NCBI GenBank assembly: GCA_009921985.1
Contig: RFWS01000054.1
Coordinates: forward strand, 1 to 7,141
Length of the DNA stretch: 7,141 nucleotides
Source of the DNA: a bacterium
Lineage (GTDB): Bacteria > Verrucomicrobiota > Verrucomicrobiia > Methylacidiphilales > Verrucolacustridaceae
Reading direction: 5' to 3'
This document shows, piece by piece, positions 5,726-7,141 of the stretch (its first letter is position 1; each line of letters begins with the position of its first letter). Made by a program: the position numbers and the translations under genes. The notes under the pieces are model-generated. The model searched no databases and was not told where the DNA came from. It saw only the letters and a list, made by a program, of their open reading frames with translations.

Positions 5726-7141
5726 ATGAAATCGGCAGAAGTCAGAAAAGGGTTCTTGGAGTTCTTCCGCGGGAAGGGCCACACGATCGTGCCCTCCGCC
5801 AGTTTAATGCCGACTTCGCCGAATCTGCTCTTCACCAACGCGGGGATGAACCAGTTCGTCCCCATCTTTCTCGGTCAGGCCAGGTTCCCGCACTCACCGG
5901 CCCGGGCGGCGGACACGCAGAAGTGCATCCGGGCGGGAGGGAAGCACAATGACCTGGAAGACGTTGGCTTCGACACTTATCACCATACCTTTTTTGAAAT
6001 GCTGGGAAACTGGTCGTTCGGGGATTACTTCAAGAAAGAGTCCATCGACTGGGCCTGGGAACTTCTGGTGGGCGTGTGGAGATTTCCCCCGGCACGGCTC
6101 TACGCGACGGTCTACCAACCGGGCAAAGGCGATCCGGCGGAGTTCGACACTGAGGCACACGGCTACTGGGTGGAGAAGTTCAAGTCGGCGGGCCTGGATC
6201 CGAAGATCCATGTGGTGACGGGAGGGGCGAAGGACAACTTCTGGATGATGGGGGAGACGGGGCCGTGCGGACCGTGTTCCGAAGTGCACGTGGATCTAAC
6301 CCCGGACGGAAAGACGCAGGGTAAGCTGGTCAACAAGGGGGATCCTCGTTGCCTGGAGATTTGGAACCTGGTGTTCATCCAGTTCAACGCCGAGCCGGGC
6401 GGGAAATTCAAGCCGCTACCCGAGCGGCATGTGGACACGGGAATGGGGCTGGAGCGGGTGGCGGGGATTTTCGCGACGAGCGACGGCTTCCAGGATTTCC
6501 GCAAAGATCCGTCGAACTACGCGAGTGACCTGTTCTCGCCGATCTTTGCGAAGATTCAATCGATCTGCGGGGTGTCGTACGGTGCGAAGGTGCCGAAGAG
6601 GCGGGAGGAGGTGCGGCCGGAGGAGATGAGCGACTGTATCTTCCGGGTGCTGGCGGACCATGTGCGGACGCTTTCCTTTTCGATCGCGGACGGAATCGTG
6701 CCAGGGAACGAGGGTCGGAACTATGTGTTGCGTCGGATTCTGCGAAGGGCCGTGATGTTTGGGAAACGGTTGAAGTTGCCAGACGGGTTCCTGACCGAGC
6801 TGGCGACGCCCGTGATCGAGACGATGGGCGGGGTCTTTCCGGAACTGCGGACGCGGGAGAAGGAGATTCGATCGGTGCTTTCCGGCGAGGAGGCTTCTTT
6901 CTCCAAGACGCTGGAGCGGGGCTTGGCGATGTTTGAGAAGCTGGCGGCGGGGTCGGGCAATGGAATCAAGGGGGAGGATGCTTTCACGCTGTACGACACG
7001 TACGGGTTTCCGCTGGACCTGACCCAGTTGTTGGCGCGGGAGCGGGGGATCGGGGTGGATGCGGAGGGTTTTGATAAGGCGATGGAGGGGCAGCGGCAAA
7101 GGGCGCGGCAGAGTCAGAACAAGACCACCATCAAGGTGGAG
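5726..7141 (+). CDS. alaS: Alanyl-tRNA synthetase, N-terminal part (3' end outside window)
   Basis: The frame is open for 472 codons from ATG 5726 to the last base, with no stop, so about half of a typical AlaRS of roughly 870-900 residues is visible. The enzyme activates alanine with ATP and charges tRNA-Ala in the cytoplasm. The start MKSAEVRKGFLEFFRGKGH and the segments LLFTNAGMNQF (34-44) and CIRAGGKHNDLEDVG (67-81) are AlaRS signatures. Class II motif 2 is around TFFEMLGNWSFGDYF (88-102). DNFWMMGETGPCGPCSE (170-186) and EIWNLVFIQFN (211-221) form active-site segments. Motif 3 is VDTGMGLERV (236-245). The tRNA-recognition part includes ADHVRTLSFSIADGIVPGNEG (310-330) and YVLRRILRRAV (333-343). 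DTYGFPLDLT (424-433) leads towards the editing domain, which lies outside the window. A good promoter-like pair lies directly upstream, and there is no visible T-box or other leader. Confidence 0.97.
   Translation, partial: MKSAEVRKGFLEFFRGKGHTIVPSASLMPTSPNLLFTNAGMNQFVPIFLGQARFPHSPARAADTQKCIRAGGKHNDLEDVGFDTYHHTFFEMLGNWSFGDYFKKESIDWAWELLVGVWRFPPARLYATVYQPGKGDPAEFDTEAHGYWVEKFKSAGLDPKIHVVTGGAKDNFWMMGETGPCGPCSEVHVDLTPDGKTQGKLVNKGDPRCLEIWNLVFIQFNAEPGGKFKPLPERHVDTGMGLERVAGIFATSDGFQDFRKDPSNYASDLFSPIFAKIQSICGVSYGAKVPKRREEVRPEEMSDCIFRVLADHVRTLSFSIADGIVPGNEGRNYVLRRILRRAVMFGKRLKLPDGFLTELATPVIETMGGVFPELRTREKEIRSVLSGEEASFSKTLERGLAMFEKLAAGSGNGIKGEDAFTLYDTYGFPLDLTQLLARERGIGVDAEGFDKAMEGQRQRARQSQNKTTIKVE

Noticed and set aside
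6416..7099. Minus-strand open frame (227 codons) opposite alaS
   Set aside because: It is Arg/His/Pro/Leu-rich shadow sequence opposite unmistakable AlaRS motifs.

Overview
The window reads as a stretch of ordinary chromosome from a moderately GC-rich bacterium. My best guess for the lineage is Verrucomicrobiota or a close PVC relative. That rests on the overall feel of the AlaRS N-terminus, weak or absent Shine-Dalgarno sequences, and a large signal-peptide protein of no recognised family. It is an inference, not something the sequence proves. Six protein genes fill almost the whole window. The only gaps are 616-670, 2839-2941 and 5554-5725. I see no rRNA, tRNA, CRISPR array, transposase or phage gene.

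Layout from left to right. (1) Bases 1-615 (+) hold the C-terminal third or so of a DinG-family helicase whose start lies outside the window. (2) Convergent to it, on the minus strand, is a two-gene unit of PilT-type retraction ATPases. The upstream gene (2838-1762, GTG start) and the downstream gene (1765-671) overlap by an ATGA and are probably translationally coupled. The two paralogues differ in which conserved motifs have drifted. (3) Divergent from them, 2942-4870 (+) encodes an uncharacterised 642-residue protein. It has a signal peptide, an N-terminal beta-rich segment, a helical charged segment, a two-helix membrane hairpin and a C-terminal region that looks like an OB fold. (4) Its stop codon overlaps by 4 bp that of a convergent Fe/Mn superoxide dismutase (5553-4867, -), which has a twin-arginine signal and Mn-type active-site residues. 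(5) alaS starts at 5726 (+) and runs off the right edge after 472 codons. It is an open, uninterrupted class II alanyl-tRNA synthetase frame.

These genes do not form one pathway. dinG (repair), alaS (translation) and sod (oxidative stress) are housekeeping genes. The pilT pair should serve type IV pilus retraction or twitching with pilus structural genes encoded elsewhere.

The features most worth a second look are the tandem divergent PilT pair, the unknown membrane protein, and a set of three degenerate 26-bp elements. Each element is built of about four CGTAAA-like hexamers and sits only between genes. Two of them form a near-palindrome between sod and alaS; the third lies between dinG and pilT. 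The hexamer GGATCC also appears more often than expected, especially inside the pilT pair. I found no convincing novel multi-gene system.
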